DNA from: Aeromicrobium choanae
GTDB lineage: Bacteria > Actinomycetota > Actinomycetes > Propionibacteriales > Nocardioidaceae
Assembly (NCBI RefSeq): GCF_900167475.1
Contig: NZ_LT796768.1
Span: 744,001 to 808,000 of the forward strand
DNA: 64,000 bases
Reading direction: 5' to 3'
Program-made: the position numbers and the translations under genes
In this document: in pieces, positions 8,846 through 19,473 of the stretch
How positions within the stretch are numbered: position 1 is the first letter of the stretch
Layout of the letters: each line of letters starts with the position of its first letter
Notes under the pieces: model-generated
Told to the model about the DNA's origin: nothing
Databases searched by the model: none
Seen by the model: only the letters and a program-made list of their open reading frames with translations

Positions 8846-11365
8846 ATGCCCGGTACCAACCTCACCCGTGAAGAAGCCCGCCAGCGCGCAGCCGTCGTCT
8901 CGGACGCGTCCTACGACGTGGCGCTCGACCTGACCCTCGACGGCGAGCGATTCGGCTCGGTCACCACCCTGACCTTCGCCGCGCAGCCCGGCGCCTCCAC
9001 CTTCGTCGACCTGGTCGACGGCGAGCTGACCTCGGTCACCCTCAACGGCCGCGAGCTGGACCTGTCGGCCTACGCCGACAGCCGGATCGCGATCGACGGC
9101 CTCGAGGCCAGCAACGAGCTCGTGGTCACGGGCACGTGCCTCTTCTCCCACTCGGGCGAGGGCCTGCACCGCTTCGTCGACCCCACCGACGACCGCGTCT
9201 ACCTCTACACCCAGTTCGAGGTGCCCGACGCCCGCCGCGTGTTCGCCACCTTCGAGCAGCCCGACCTCAAGGCGCAGTTCACGTTCCACGTGACGGCGCC
9301 CGCGCACTGGAAGGTCGTCTCCAACTCCCCCACGCCCGAGCCCATCACGCTCGACGGCGGCAGCGCCGTGTGGAACTTCGAGCCCACCAATACGATGAGC
9401 ACCTACATCACGGCGCTCGTCGCCGGCGACTACCACGAGGTGCGCGACACCTACGCCGGCGCGTACGGCGAGATCCCGCTCGGCGTCTTCTGCCGCCAGT
9501 CGCTCGTGCCGTTCCTCGACGCCGACGACATCTTCGCGATCACGAAGCAGGGCTTCGACTTCTTCGAGGGCGCCTTCGAGATGGGCTACCCGTTCGGCAA
9601 GTACGACCAGCTGTTCGTGCCGGAGTACAACATGGGCGCGATGGAGAACGCCGGCGCGGTGACCTTCCGCGACGAGATGATCTTCCGCAGTCGTCAGACG
9701 GTCTCGGCCTACGAGCAGCGCGCGAACACGATCCTGCACGAGATGGCCCACATGTGGTTCGGCGACCTCGTGACGATGAAGTGGTGGGACGACCTGTGGC
9801 TGAACGAGTCGTTCGCCGAGTTCGCGGCGCACCACTCCTCGGTGAAGGCCACCCGGTTCACCGAGGCGTGGACCGGCTTCACCAACAGCCGCAAGAACTG
9901 GGCCTACCGCCAGGACCAGCTGCCCACCACGCACCCGATCGCCGCGGACAACTACGACCTGCACGCGGTCGAGGCGAACTTCGACGGCATCACCTACGCC
10001 AAGGGCGCCTCCGCCCTGAAGCAGCTGGTCGCCTGGGTGGGCGAGGACGACTTCTTCGCCGGTCTGCGCGCCTACTTCACGAAGCACGCGTACGGGAACA
10101 CCGAGCTCAAGGACCTGCTCGTCGAGCTGTCCGAGGCGTCGGGCCGCGAGCTCGACAGCTGGGCCGCCGAGTGGCTCCAGACCTCGGGCGTCAACACGCT
10201 CCGCGCGGACTTCGACGTCGACGACGACGGCCGCTTCACGCGCTTCGACGTGGTGCAGACGGCCACGGACGAGTACCCCACGCTGCGCCGCCACCGCATC
10301 GCGATCGGCCTGTACGACCGTGGGGACGACGGCCGCCTCGTGCGCACCGAGCGCATCGAGACCGACGTCCGCGACGAGCGCACGACGATCACCGAGCTCG
10401 TGGACCAGCGCCGTCCCGACCTCATCCTGCTCAACGACGACGACCTGACGTACGCCAAGATCCGCCTCGACGAAGGGTCGTTCGACACGCTGCTCGCGGG
10501 CATCGGGAACTTCGCCGAGTCGCTGCCGCGGGCGCTGTGCTGGGGCTCGGCGTGGGACATGACGCGTGACGCGGAGCTGCCGTCGGCACGGTTCGTCGAT
10601 CTCGTGCTGGCGGGCGTCGGCACCGAGTCCGACCTCACGGCCGTGTCGTCGCTGCTGCGCCAGGGCCACTCGGCGATCAACCTGTTCACCTCGGACGAGA
10701 ACCGTCCCGCGCTCGCGCGGCACTGGGAGCAGGGCGTGGCCGAGCTGTTGTCCTCCGCCGAGGCGGGCAGCGACCACCAGCTGGCCTTCGCGCGAGCGCT
10801 GGCCTCGGCGGCCACCTCCGCGGATCTCCTGCGCCAGGTGCTGGGCGGGTCGGTCGAGGGACTCGAGCTCGATGCCGACCTGCGGTGGACGTACATCCGC
10901 GGCCTCGCGCGTCTGGGCGATGCCGACGAGGCCGAGATCGACGCCGAGCTGGCGCGCGACGACACGAACCAGGGCCGCGAGAACGCGGCCGGTGCGCGCG
11001 CCCGTCGTCCCGTCGCGGAGGCGAAGGCCGAGGCGTGGCGCAAGGTCGTGGAGGACGCCTCCACGCCCAACGAGACGCGCCGCCAGATCGCGGAGGGCTT
11101 CCAGGTGCCCGGTCAGGCCGAGCTGCTGGAGCCCTACGTCGACCGCTACCTCACGATGGCCGACACCGTCATCGACGAGATGGGCGTGTGGATCGGGCAG
11201 AACGCGCTGATCCACCTGTTCCCGCTGGCCAACCCGACGCAGGGCGCCCTCGACAAGGTCGACGCCTGGCTCGAGTGCACCAAGGCACCCGCCGCCGCGC
11301 GGCGCTACGTGCTGGAGGGCCGCGACGACCTGCGCCGCGCCCTCGCGGCCCGCGCCGTCAACTGA
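8846..11365 (+). CDS. pepN: Aminopeptidase N (M1 zinc metallopeptidase)
   Basis: An 839-residue cytoplasmic aminopeptidase that trims N-terminal residues from peptides. The exopeptidase motif GAMEN is at residues 264-268, the zinc site HEMAH is at 298-302, and the third ligand E321 lies in WLNESFAE. A C-terminal ERAP1-like helical region (about 520-839) is complete. The ATG at 8846 gives the usual N-terminus for actinobacterial PepN (NLTREEA). It is divergent from the GCS2 gene across 115 bp and is followed by a palindromic repeat. Confidence 0.96.
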   Translation: MPGTNLTREEARQRAAVVSDASYDVALDLTLDGERFGSVTTLTFAAQPGASTFVDLVDGELTSVTLNGRELDLSAYADSRIAIDGLEASNELVVTGTCLFSHSGEGLHRFVDPTDDRVYLYTQFEVPDARRVFATFEQPDLKAQFTFHVTAPAHWKVVSNSPTPEPITLDGGSAVWNFEPTNTMSTYITALVAGDYHEVRDTYAGAYGEIPLGVFCRQSLVPFLDADDIFAITKQGFDFFEGAFEMGYPFGKYDQLFVPEYNMGAMENAGAVTFRDEMIFRSRQTVSAYEQRANTILHEMAHMWFGDLVTMKWWDDLWLNESFAEFAAHHSSVKATRFTEAWTGFTNSRKNWAYRQDQLPTTHPIAADNYDLHAVEANFDGITYAKGASALKQLVAWVGEDDFFAGLRAYFTKHAYGNTELKDLLVELSEASGRELDSWAAEWLQTSGVNTLRADFDVDDDGRFTRFDVVQTATDEYPTLRRHRIAIGLYDRGDDGRLVRTERIETDVRDERTTITELVDQRRPDLILLNDDDLTYAKIRLDEGSFDTLLAGIGNFAESLPRALCWGSAWDMTRDAELPSARFVDLVLAGVGTESDLTAVSSLLRQGHSAINLFTSDENRPALARHWEQGVAELLSSAEAGSDHQLAFARALASAATSADLLRQVLGGSVEGLELDADLRWTYIRGLARLGDADEAEIDAELARDDTNQGRENAAGARARRPVAEAKAEAWRKVVEDASTPNETRRQIAEGFQVPGQAELLEPYVDRYLTMADTVIDEMGVWIGQNALIHLFPLANPTQGALDKVDAWLECTKAPAAARRYVLEGRDDLRRALAARAVN

Positions 11366-11367
11366 TC

Positions 11368-11533
11368 GATCTCGATACACCGTCTCGCTTCGCTCGCCTG
11401 CACTCGATCACCGGGCCCGTCACCCGGTGATCGAGTAGCGCGGCGAGGAACGAGCCGGCGTATCGAGATCACCCCCGCTGTCCGGTGATCGAGTAGCGCG
11501 GCGAGGAACGAGCCGGCGTATCGAGATCACCCC
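11368..11533. repeat. Palindromic intergenic repeat, copy B, with a duplicated right half
   Basis: The left end GATCTCGATAC (11368-11378) is matched by GTATCGAGATCAC at 11460-11472 and again at 11518-11530. The two right ends belong to a direct repeat of about 50 bp, units 11424-11475 and 11482-11533, nearly identical and spaced by 58 bp. The spacer lies between convergent pepN and the PhoH gene. The same core words occur in copies A (6841-6955) and C (45562-45723). Confidence 0.85.
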
Positions 11534-11534
11534 G

Positions 11535-12857
11535 CTAGAGGGTCACGTCCTCCAGCATCTCGGTCACGAGCGCCGCCACGGGCGACCGCTCCGACCGGGT
11601 CAGGGTCACGTGCGAGAACAGCGGATGGCCCTTGAGCTTCTCGACCACGGCGACGATGCCGTCGTAGCGGCCCACCCGCAGGTTGTCGCGCTGAGCGACG
11701 TCGTGCGTCAGCACCACCTTGGAGTTGGCGCCGATGCGCGACAGCACCGTCAGCAGCACGTTGCGCTCGAGCGACTGGGCCTCGTCGACGATGACGAACG
11801 CGTCGTGCAGCGAGCGCCCGCGGATGTGCGTCAGCGGCAGCACCTCGAGCATCTGGCGGTCGATGATCTCCTCGACCACGTGCGGCGAGGCGACCGCGCC
11901 GAGCGTGTCGAACACGGCCTGCGCCCACGGGCCCATCTTCTCGTCGGAGCTGCCGGGCAGGTACCCGAGCTCCTGGCCCCCCACGGCGTAGAGAGGCCGG
12001 AACACGATGACCTTCTGGTGCTGCTGGCGCTCCATCACCGCCTCGAGGCCCGCGCAGATCGCCAGGGCCGACTTGCCCGTGCCGGCGCGACCGCCGAGCG
12101 ACACGATCCCCACCTCGGGATCGAGCAGCAGGTCGAGCGCCACGCGCTGCTCGGCGGAGCGGCCGCGCAACCCGAAGGCGTCGCGGTCGCCGCGGACGAG
12201 GCGCACCTGCTTGTCGGGGGTGACGCGGCCGAGCGCGCTGCCCTTGTCCGACAGCAGCACCATCCCGGTGTGGCACGGCAGATCGCGAGCGGACTCGAGG
12301 TCGATCGTGCCGTGCTCGTAGAGGTCGTCGAGGTCGGCGCTCTCGACGTCGATCTCGGTCATCCCCGTCCAGCCGGTCTCCAGCGCCCACTCCGCGCGGT
12401 ACTCCTCGGCGGTCAGCCCGACGGCCGAGGCCTTCACGCGCATCGGGAGGTCCTTGGACACCAGGACCACGTCGTTGCCCTCGTTCGCGAGATTGCGGGC
12501 CACCGAGAGGATCCGGGTGTCGTTGTCGCCCAGGCGGAACCCGGACGGCAGCGAGCCGGCGTCGGTGTGGTTCAGCTCGACCCGCAGGGTGCCGCCCTCG
12601 TCGCCGATCGACATCGGGACGTCGATCGTGCCGTGCTGGACACGCAGGTCGTCGAGGAAACGCAGGGCGTTGCGGGCGAAGTACCCGAGCTCGGGGTGGG
12701 CGCGCTTGGCCTCCAGCTCCGTGATGACCACGATCGGGATGACCACCTCGTGCTCGCCGAAGCGCTGCATCGCGGCCGGGTCGGCCAGCAGGACGCTCGT
12801 GTCGAGGACGTAGGTGCGGTGATCGGGGCGGAGGGTCACGCTCTTCGAAGCAGCCAC
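11535..12857 (-). CDS. PIN domain-PhoH ATPase fusion (YlaK/PhoH2 type)
   Basis: An N-terminal PIN-like nuclease domain ([12 protein letters not shown], conserved acidic residues) precedes a PhoH ATPase domain with Walker A GRAGTGKS and Walker B FVIVDEAQ. PhoH2-type proteins unwind and cleave RNA in other actinobacteria, and that role is inferred here. The GTG at 12857 is preferred because GAGGAG lies 6 nt upstream, giving 440 residues. An ATG seven codons earlier (12878) is possible but has no visible ribosome-binding site. The 5' spacer of about 190 bp to the prenyltransferase gene shows no other gene. Confidence 0.9.
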   Translation of the reverse strand: MAASKSVTLRPDHRTYVLDTSVLLADPAAMQRFGEHEVVIPIVVITELEAKRAHPELGYFARNALRFLDDLRVQHGTIDVPMSIGDEGGTLRVELNHTDAGSLPSGFRLGDNDTRILSVARNLANEGNDVVLVSKDLPMRVKASAVGLTAEEYRAEWALETGWTGMTEIDVESADLDDLYEHGTIDLESARDLPCHTGMVLLSDKGSALGRVTPDKQVRLVRGDRDAFGLRGRSAEQRVALDLLLDPEVGIVSLGGRAGTGKSALAICAGLEAVMERQQHQKVIVFRPLYAVGGQELGYLPGSSDEKMGPWAQAVFDTLGAVASPHVVEEIIDRQMLEVLPLTHIRGRSLHDAFVIVDEAQSLERNVLLTVLSRIGANSKVVLTHDVAQRDNLRVGRYDGIVAVVEKLKGHPLFSHVTLTRSERSPVAALVTEMLEDVTL

Positions 12858-13051
12858 GGCAATCTCCTCGAGAGCCATGCGCGCGCCCGGCGCCCAGCCC
12901 TCACTAGTGGGTGGGGGCCTGAGCCTGTCGGGGGACGAAGGGCTCGGGATCGAGCTTGGGCACACCCCGAAAGTACGACCGTGAGCCATCGGATCCGGGA
13001 AGGCTCACCGCGTGTCTTCGTGACGATTGCGTGAACTCCCGGCGCGTCGCG

Positions 13052-13813
13052 TCAGGTGCCGAAGCGGCGCTCGCGCCCGGCGTAGGAGCGCATCGCGCGC
13101 AGGAAGTCCACGCGCCGGAAGGCGGGCCACATCGCGTCGCAGAAGTAGAACTCCGAGTGCACGCTCTGCCACAGGAGGAAGCCGCTCAACCGCTGCTCGC
13201 CCGAGGTGCGGATCACCAGGTCGGGATCGGGCTGGCCCTTCGTGTAGAGGTGCTCGGCGATGTCGTCGACCTCGAGGGTGGAGGCCACCTCCTGCAGGCT
13301 CTTGCCCGCGGCGGCCTGCTCCAGCAGCAGCGAGCGCATCGCGTCGGTCAGCTCCTGGCGTCCGCCGTACCCCACGCACACGTTGACCGAGAGGCTGGAG
13401 TCCTGGTCGGCCGTCAGGTCGGCGGCGCGCTTCATCCGCGAGGCCGACTCCGCCGGCAGCATGTCGAGGTTGCCGATCAGGCGGATCCGGTAGCCCAGGG
13501 CGGCGAGGTCCTCCACGAGTCGCTCGATCACGACCAGCAGCGCCGAGAGCTCGTCGGCCGGGCGGCGCAGGTTGTCGGTCGACAGCAGCCACAGGGTGAC
13601 GATCTCGACGCCGAGCTCGTCGCACCAGCCCAGGAACTCGGTGATCTTGTCGGCGCCGGCCTGGTAGCCGAGGTCGACGCGGGCACCCGCGCCCTTGGCC
13701 CAGCGGCGGTTGCCGTCGACGATCGCACCGACGTGTCGCGGGAGGTTGGCGGGATCGAGCCCCTTGGCGAGACGACGTTCGTACGCGCCGTAGAGGAGAT
13801 CGCTGACCGGCAT
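13052..13813 (-). CDS. Isoprenyl transferase (cis-prenyltransferase, UppS family)
   Basis: A 253-residue cis-prenyltransferase that extends farnesyl or geranyl diphosphate with isopentenyl units. Signature elements are VDGNRRWAK (catalytic D33), the STDNLRRP stretch, and the late IRTSGEQRLSGFLLWQS motif. Actinobacteria usually have two such enzymes, a short-chain Z-farnesyl type and the decaprenyl type; the N-terminus here (LLYGAYERRL) resembles the short-chain group, but product length is not certain. A TACTCT hexamer (13820-13825) ends 6 nt before the ATG. Products supply lipid carriers for wall polymers. Confidence 0.9.
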   Translation of the reverse strand: MPVSDLLYGAYERRLAKGLDPANLPRHVGAIVDGNRRWAKGAGARVDLGYQAGADKITEFLGWCDELGVEIVTLWLLSTDNLRRPADELSALLVVIERLVEDLAALGYRIRLIGNLDMLPAESASRMKRAADLTADQDSSLSVNVCVGYGGRQELTDAMRSLLLEQAAAGKSLQEVASTLEVDDIAEHLYTKGQPDPDLVIRTSGEQRLSGFLLWQSVHSEFYFCDAMWPAFRRVDFLRAMRSYAGRERRFGT

Positions 13814-13906
13814 GCGGCCAGAGTACGCGGCTGCCGTCGGGTGATGGGACGACCATCACGCGTTCGTCCGACTCGCCTGCTTCCCAGCAGGGACTAGAAT
13901 CGGCGC

Positions 13907-14608
13907 ATGGCGGCCCCCCAGCAGGATTCCCTCGCGGACGAGGTCGGTGAACGGCTCCGAGGAACCGTCGAGGAGATCAAGCCCAAGCTGCGCGGATGGC
14001 TCCACGCCGCGACCGCTCCCCTCGCCCTGATCTCGTTCCTGGTGCTGCTCGTGCTGGCCGACAGCCGGGCCGCACGCCTCGGCGCCGCCGTGTTCATGCT
14101 GAGCGCGCTGCTGCTGTTCGGTGTCAGCGCCGTCTACCACACGGTCCCGTGGCGCGAGCGGGCCAAGCAGACCCTGCGCCGCCTCGACCACTCGAACATC
14201 TTCGTGATGATCGCGGGGTCGTACACGCCCTTCTCCCTGCTGCTGCTGGACCGCAAGGACATGCTCACGCTGCTCTCGCTCGTGTGGGGCGGCGCCCTGC
14301 TCGGCGTGCTGTTCAAGATCTTCTGGATGTCGGCCCCGCGATGGGTCTACGTCCCGCTCTACATGGCCCTGGGCTGGGCCGCGCTGATCTACCTGCCCGA
14401 CTTCTACGCGGCCGCGTCCACCGTGGTGTTCGTGATGCTCTGCGTCGGCGGCCTGCTCTACACCCTCGGCGCCCTCGTCTACGCCTTCCAGTGGCCGAAC
14501 CCCAGCCCGCGCTGGTTCGGCTACCACGAGGTCTTCCACGTCTTCACGATCGCGGCGTTCATCGTCCACTACATCGGCGTCAGCTTCCTGGTCTACGGCC
14601 AGTCCTGA
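13907..14608 (+). CDS. Hemolysin III / PAQR-family membrane protein (TrhA)
   Basis: A 233-residue seven-helix protein. Conserved PAQR residues are visible: SAVYHTVPW, RLDHSNIFVMIAGSYTPF, and HEVFHVFTI near the last helices. TrhA in other bacteria affects membrane fluidity; haemolysis is an old label. A TAGAAT hexamer (13895-13900) ends 6 nt before ATG 13907, supporting this start and a leaderless mRNA. The gene is divergent from the cis-prenyltransferase gene. Confidence 0.9.
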   Translation: MAAPQQDSLADEVGERLRGTVEEIKPKLRGWLHAATAPLALISFLVLLVLADSRAARLGAAVFMLSALLLFGVSAVYHTVPWRERAKQTLRRLDHSNIFVMIAGSYTPFSLLLLDRKDMLTLLSLVWGGALLGVLFKIFWMSAPRWVYVPLYMALGWAALIYLPDFYAAASTVVFVMLCVGGLLYTLGALVYAFQWPNPSPRWFGYHEVFHVFTIAAFIVHYIGVSFLVYGQS

Positions 14609-14660
14609 CCCTCAGCGCGCGTTGGCCATGGCCGGGTGTGCGAGCGTCCCCCTCGCCTGC

Positions 14661-14733
14661 CCCGACTCAACTTTTGTGACGCCGTTCGGCCCGCTCGGTC
14701 TCCAGAGGGCGAACCGCGTCACAAAAAGTCGGG
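14661..14733. terminator. Long imperfect inverted repeat between convergent genes
   Basis: Arms at 14661-14682 (CCCGACTCAAC...TTTTGTGACGC) and 14716-14733 (GCGTCACAAAAAGTCGGG) pair across a 33-nt loop, with a bulge of a few nt in the left arm. A run of T or A sits inside the stem on either strand. The position between two convergent genes fits a bidirectional terminator, but the A/T tract inside the arms is unlike a standard intrinsic terminator, so it could also be a small mobile repeat. Confidence 0.5.
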
Positions 14734-14753
14734 CGGGAGCGAGGCACTGAGCG

Positions 14754-16748
<1,995 letters not shown>

Positions 16749-16847
16749 TTCGTCACGCTACCGGCGAAACCCAGCGCCCACTCGCCAGCGAGGAGCCGGA
16801 CTTCCTCAACTTCCTGCTGTTCTACAGTCCCTTGCCTTCACCGTGGA

Positions 16848-16853
16848 TAGGGT
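16848..16853 (+). promoter_or_regulatory. -10 hexamer of a probable leaderless promoter for the accessory pair
   Basis: TAGGGT, preceded by GA, ends 6 nt before the ATG at 16860. No ribosome-binding site is present in between. The spacing equals that seen upstream of many core genes in this window, so the insert appears to use a host-type promoter. Confidence 0.55.
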
Positions 16854-16859
16854 GACGGC

Positions 16860-17192
16860 ATGGTCAGGCCGGACGTCGTCGAACAGCTTCGCCAGTTCGT
16901 GGCGGAACGAGATTGGAGCCAGTTCCACACCCCTGCGAACCTGGCCAAGAGCATCGTGATCGAAAGCGCGGAGATGCTCGAACATTTCCAGTGGGACGAC
17001 TCGTTCGACCGTGACGAAGTCCTGGACGAGCTGGCCGATGTCCTGACCTACGCCGTGCTCTTGGCCGACCGACTCGACGCTGACGTGAACGAGATCGTCA
17101 TGAACAAGTTGGCCAAGACGCGCGAGAAGTACCCCCCGGAATTGGCACGCGGCACGAGCGAGAAGTATGACCGGCTTCAAGATCAAGCGTGA
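16860..17192 (+). CDS. MazG-like nucleotide pyrophosphohydrolase
   Basis: This 110-residue all-helical protein has the paired acidic motifs of MazG/RS21-C6-type pyrophosphatases: E35-S-A-E38 and E57-L-A-D60, which bind Mg2+, and a KYPPEL segment near the end. Such enzymes hydrolyse NTPs or dNTPs to monophosphate and pyrophosphate. It is distinct from the housekeeping mazG at 45734-46303, which is longer. Its end overlaps the next gene by 26 nt in another frame, so the two are co-translated. The region is visibly lower in GC than its flanks, pointing to transfer. A role in defence or nucleotide signalling is inferred from the partner. Confidence 0.85.
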   Translation: MVRPDVVEQLRQFVAERDWSQFHTPANLAKSIVIESAEMLEHFQWDDSFDRDEVLDELADVLTYAVLLADRLDADVNEIVMNKLAKTREKYPPELARGTSEKYDRLQDQA

Positions 17193-18912
17193 CCGGTTCT
17201 CCCACGATGCGGTCGCTCACTGGGCGAAGTTGGAGGTCGCCCACGACGACTGGCCCGTCGTGTACGCCATCGATGGGTCCGACCACGTCTACATCGGCGA
17301 GTCCGTCAACGCGGCAACCCGCATGCGGCAGCACCTCGACTCGCCCAAGGCACACCTGCTCGACAGGTTCCACGTCGTGCTCGACGACACGTTCAACAAG
17401 TCCGTCTGCCTGGACCTCGAGACCTACCTCATCCGTCTGTTTGCCGCCGACCAGCGGTTCACAGTGCTGAACAAGCAGACGAACTCCCGCAACAGCAACT
17501 ACTACGACCGTGCGCAATATCGAACGCGGTTCACCGCGATATTCGAGGCTTTACGCGATCAGGGCCTTTTCGACACGAAGCGACTCGACGAGCTGGAGAA
17601 CAGCAACCTCTTCAAACTCTCGCCCTTCGTCTCCCTCACGCAGACCCAGGCAGTAGCCGTCGAAGCGATTCTCGCCATCGTCCAGGAAAGCACGAGCACG
17701 AACATCTCCGAGCCGATCGTCGTGCAGGGCGATCCGGGGACGGGCAAGACCGTGGTGGGTGTGTTCTTGGCCAAGCTGCTGGCTGACCTGCATGACACGT
17801 TCGACCCCGCACTTGATGAAGAGACGTTTGCCGAGGACACGGACGCGGTGGCACCAGCCGCGGTGAGAACCCTGCGGATCGGATTCGTCGTACCTCAACA
17901 GTCGCTGCGGAACACCTTGAAGAAGGTCTTCGAAGGAATCCCCGCGCTCGACTCGGTGCCGGTGATCACGGCCTTCGAAGCTGCTGAGGACGAAGCCGGC
18001 TTCGACGTGCTCCTCGTCGATGAGGCTCATCGACTTCAGCAGTTCTCCGGCGCCCTACAGACCAACAGCAGCCGGTTCCGCAGGATCAACCGCGAACTCT
18101 TCCCCGATGACCTCGAGGGCACTGTCCACACCCAGCTCGATTGGATCCGCGCGAAGAGCCGATTCCCCATCCTGTTGCTCGACGCCAAGCAGTCCGTGCG
18201 CCCGATGGCGGACCTGCCAGCCTCCGTCGTGGCAGACCTGATCGACGAGGCCCGCGTCCAGGAGCGCTTCATCCGCTTGTGGACTCAGATGCGCAGCCTG
18301 GCAGGCGACGAGTACGTCGACTACGTCGTGAACGCGTTGACCTTGCATCAGGACCATCGAATCGAGTTCGTCGACTACGACCTGCGCTTCTACGACGACA
18401 TTCACAGAATGCGTCAGGACATCTTCGAACGCGATGCCGAAGTCGGTCTGTCGCGAATGTTGGCGGGGTTCGCCTGGCCGTGGGTGAGCAAGAAGCAGAA
18501 GCACACACCCGACATCAGCATCGACGGCCTCTCGATGTTCTGGAATCGCACCGACAAGGACTGGATCAATTCGCCGACGGCATTGGAGGAGGTGGGTTGC
18601 ATCCACACGAGTCAGGGCTACGACCTGAACTATGCAGGAGTCATCATCGGCCCAGAGCTCAGTTGGGATGAGACCAGACAGAGCGTGGTGTTCGTCCGAC
18701 AGAACTACCACGACCGAAACGGTGCCAAGAACAACGTCGCGCTCGGTCAGAGCTACACCGATGACGACCTGCTCGACTACGTGGTCAACGTCTACCGCGT
18801 CCTGCTCACGCGTGGAATCCGCGGCACCTACATCTACGTCTGCGATCCAGCCCTGCGGGAGAAGCTGCGCAGGTTCTTCCCGTCGCCGCCGCATCCGCTG
18901 CTCCACCCATGA
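17167..18912 (+). CDS. GIY-YIG nuclease-DUF2075 SF1-like helicase fusion
   Basis: A 581-residue two-domain protein. Residues 31-105 form a GIY-YIG nuclease: VYA (32-34), YIG (42-44), R52 and R54 in the following helix, the conserved glutamate E85, and N102. Residues 150-575 form a DUF2075 helicase-like ATPase with Walker A GDPGTGKT (188-195), Walker B DEAH (285-288), LLLDAKQ (336-342), HTSQG (480-484) and the LLTRGIRG element (546-553). All catalytic positions look intact. The start overlaps the MazG-like gene. Lower GC than flanks and a rare TTA leucine codon at 17551-17553 suggest recent acquisition. A nucleic-acid-targeting defence function is inferred, not shown. Confidence 0.88.
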   Translation: MTGFKIKRDRFSHDAVAHWAKLEVAHDDWPVVYAIDGSDHVYIGESVNAATRMRQHLDSPKAHLLDRFHVVLDDTFNKSVCLDLETYLIRLFAADQRFTVLNKQTNSRNSNYYDRAQYRTRFTAIFEALRDQGLFDTKRLDELENSNLFKLSPFVSLTQTQAVAVEAILAIVQESTSTNISEPIVVQGDPGTGKTVVGVFLAKLLADLHDTFDPALDEETFAEDTDAVAPAAVRTLRIGFVVPQQSLRNTLKKVFEGIPALDSVPVITAFEAAEDEAGFDVLLVDEAHRLQQFSGALQTNSSRFRRINRELFPDDLEGTVHTQLDWIRAKSRFPILLLDAKQSVRPMADLPASVVADLIDEARVQERFIRLWTQMRSLAGDEYVDYVVNALTLHQDHRIEFVDYDLRFYDDIHRMRQDIFERDAEVGLSRMLAGFAWPWVSKKQKHTPDISIDGLSMFWNRTDKDWINSPTALEEVGCIHTSQGYDLNYAGVIIGPELSWDETRQSVVFVRQNYHDRNGAKNNVALGQSYTDDDLLDYVVNVYRVLLTRGIRGTYIYVCDPALREKLRRFFPSPPHPLLHP

Positions 18913-18919
18913 CCCCCCC

Positions 18920-19462
18920 TCAGCGGGACAGGCGATACAGCACGTGCCGACGCAGGTGGCTGTCGTCCGGCAGCGCCGGGTGGTCGAAGTCGTCGGCCTC
19001 GTCGCGGGTCATGCCGAGGCGCTCCATGACCGCCCGCGAGCGCAGGTTGCCGGTCGCGGTGAACGAGACGATCTCGACCAGGCCGAGCATGTCGAAGCCA
19101 TGGCTCACGGCGGCGGTGGCGGCCTCGGTGGCCCAGCCGTGGCCCCAGGCCCAGCGGGCGAAGCGCCAGCCGACCTCGACCGGGGGCGTGCCGCGCAGCA
19201 GGGAACGGACATCCGGCGGCACCGGATTGAGCCCAGCGATCCCGGCGAAGCGGCCGTCGGGGGCCTCCACGACCCACAGGCCCCAGCCCTGGTGCGCCAT
19301 GCGGGTCTCGATCCGATCGGCGAGGGCATCGCTGGCCTCGCGGTCCAGCGTGGACGGGAAGTACTCCATCACCTCGGGGTCGGCGTTGAGCTCGGCGAAC
19401 GGCTCGCGGTCGGCGGGCGTCCACGGGCGCAACGTCAGGCGCTCGGTCGTCAGCTCGGTCAC
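18920..19462 (-). CDS. GNAT-family N-acetyltransferase (RimJ/RimL-like)
   Basis: A 180-residue acetyltransferase of the GNAT fold. It opens with LTTERLTLRPWTPAD, contains the acetyl-CoA region around WGHGWATEAATAAV (pyrophosphate-binding loop) and a late AVMERLGMTRD helix, as in RimJ/RimL proteins that modify protein N-termini or small amines. The substrate is unknown. The GTG at 19462 starts the recognisable domain. It is the last gene of a minus-strand run with the ASCH and small membrane genes, and its stop lies 7 nt from the stop of the helicase gene, marking the right border of the insert. Confidence 0.87.
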   Translation of the reverse strand: MTELTTERLTLRPWTPADREPFAELNADPEVMEYFPSTLDREASDALADRIETRMAHQGWGLWVVEAPDGRFAGIAGLNPVPPDVRSLLRGTPPVEVGWRFARWAWGHGWATEAATAAVSHGFDMLGLVEIVSFTATGNLRSRAVMERLGMTRDEADDFDHPALPDDSHLRRHVLYRLSR

Positions 19463-19473
19463 GAAGCCCCCGA

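Noticed and set aside
7928..11380. A 1150-residue minus-strand frame
   Set aside because: Antisense to pepN. Only its end overlaps another real gene in a different frame.
12858..12989. Longer PhoH start at 12989
   Set aside because: The added residues are Pro/Ser-rich and unlike the family. GAGGAG supports the GTG at 12857.
16749..18919. Attachment sites or integrase for the accessory insert
   Set aside because: No direct repeats, tRNA end or recombinase gene could be found at the borders.
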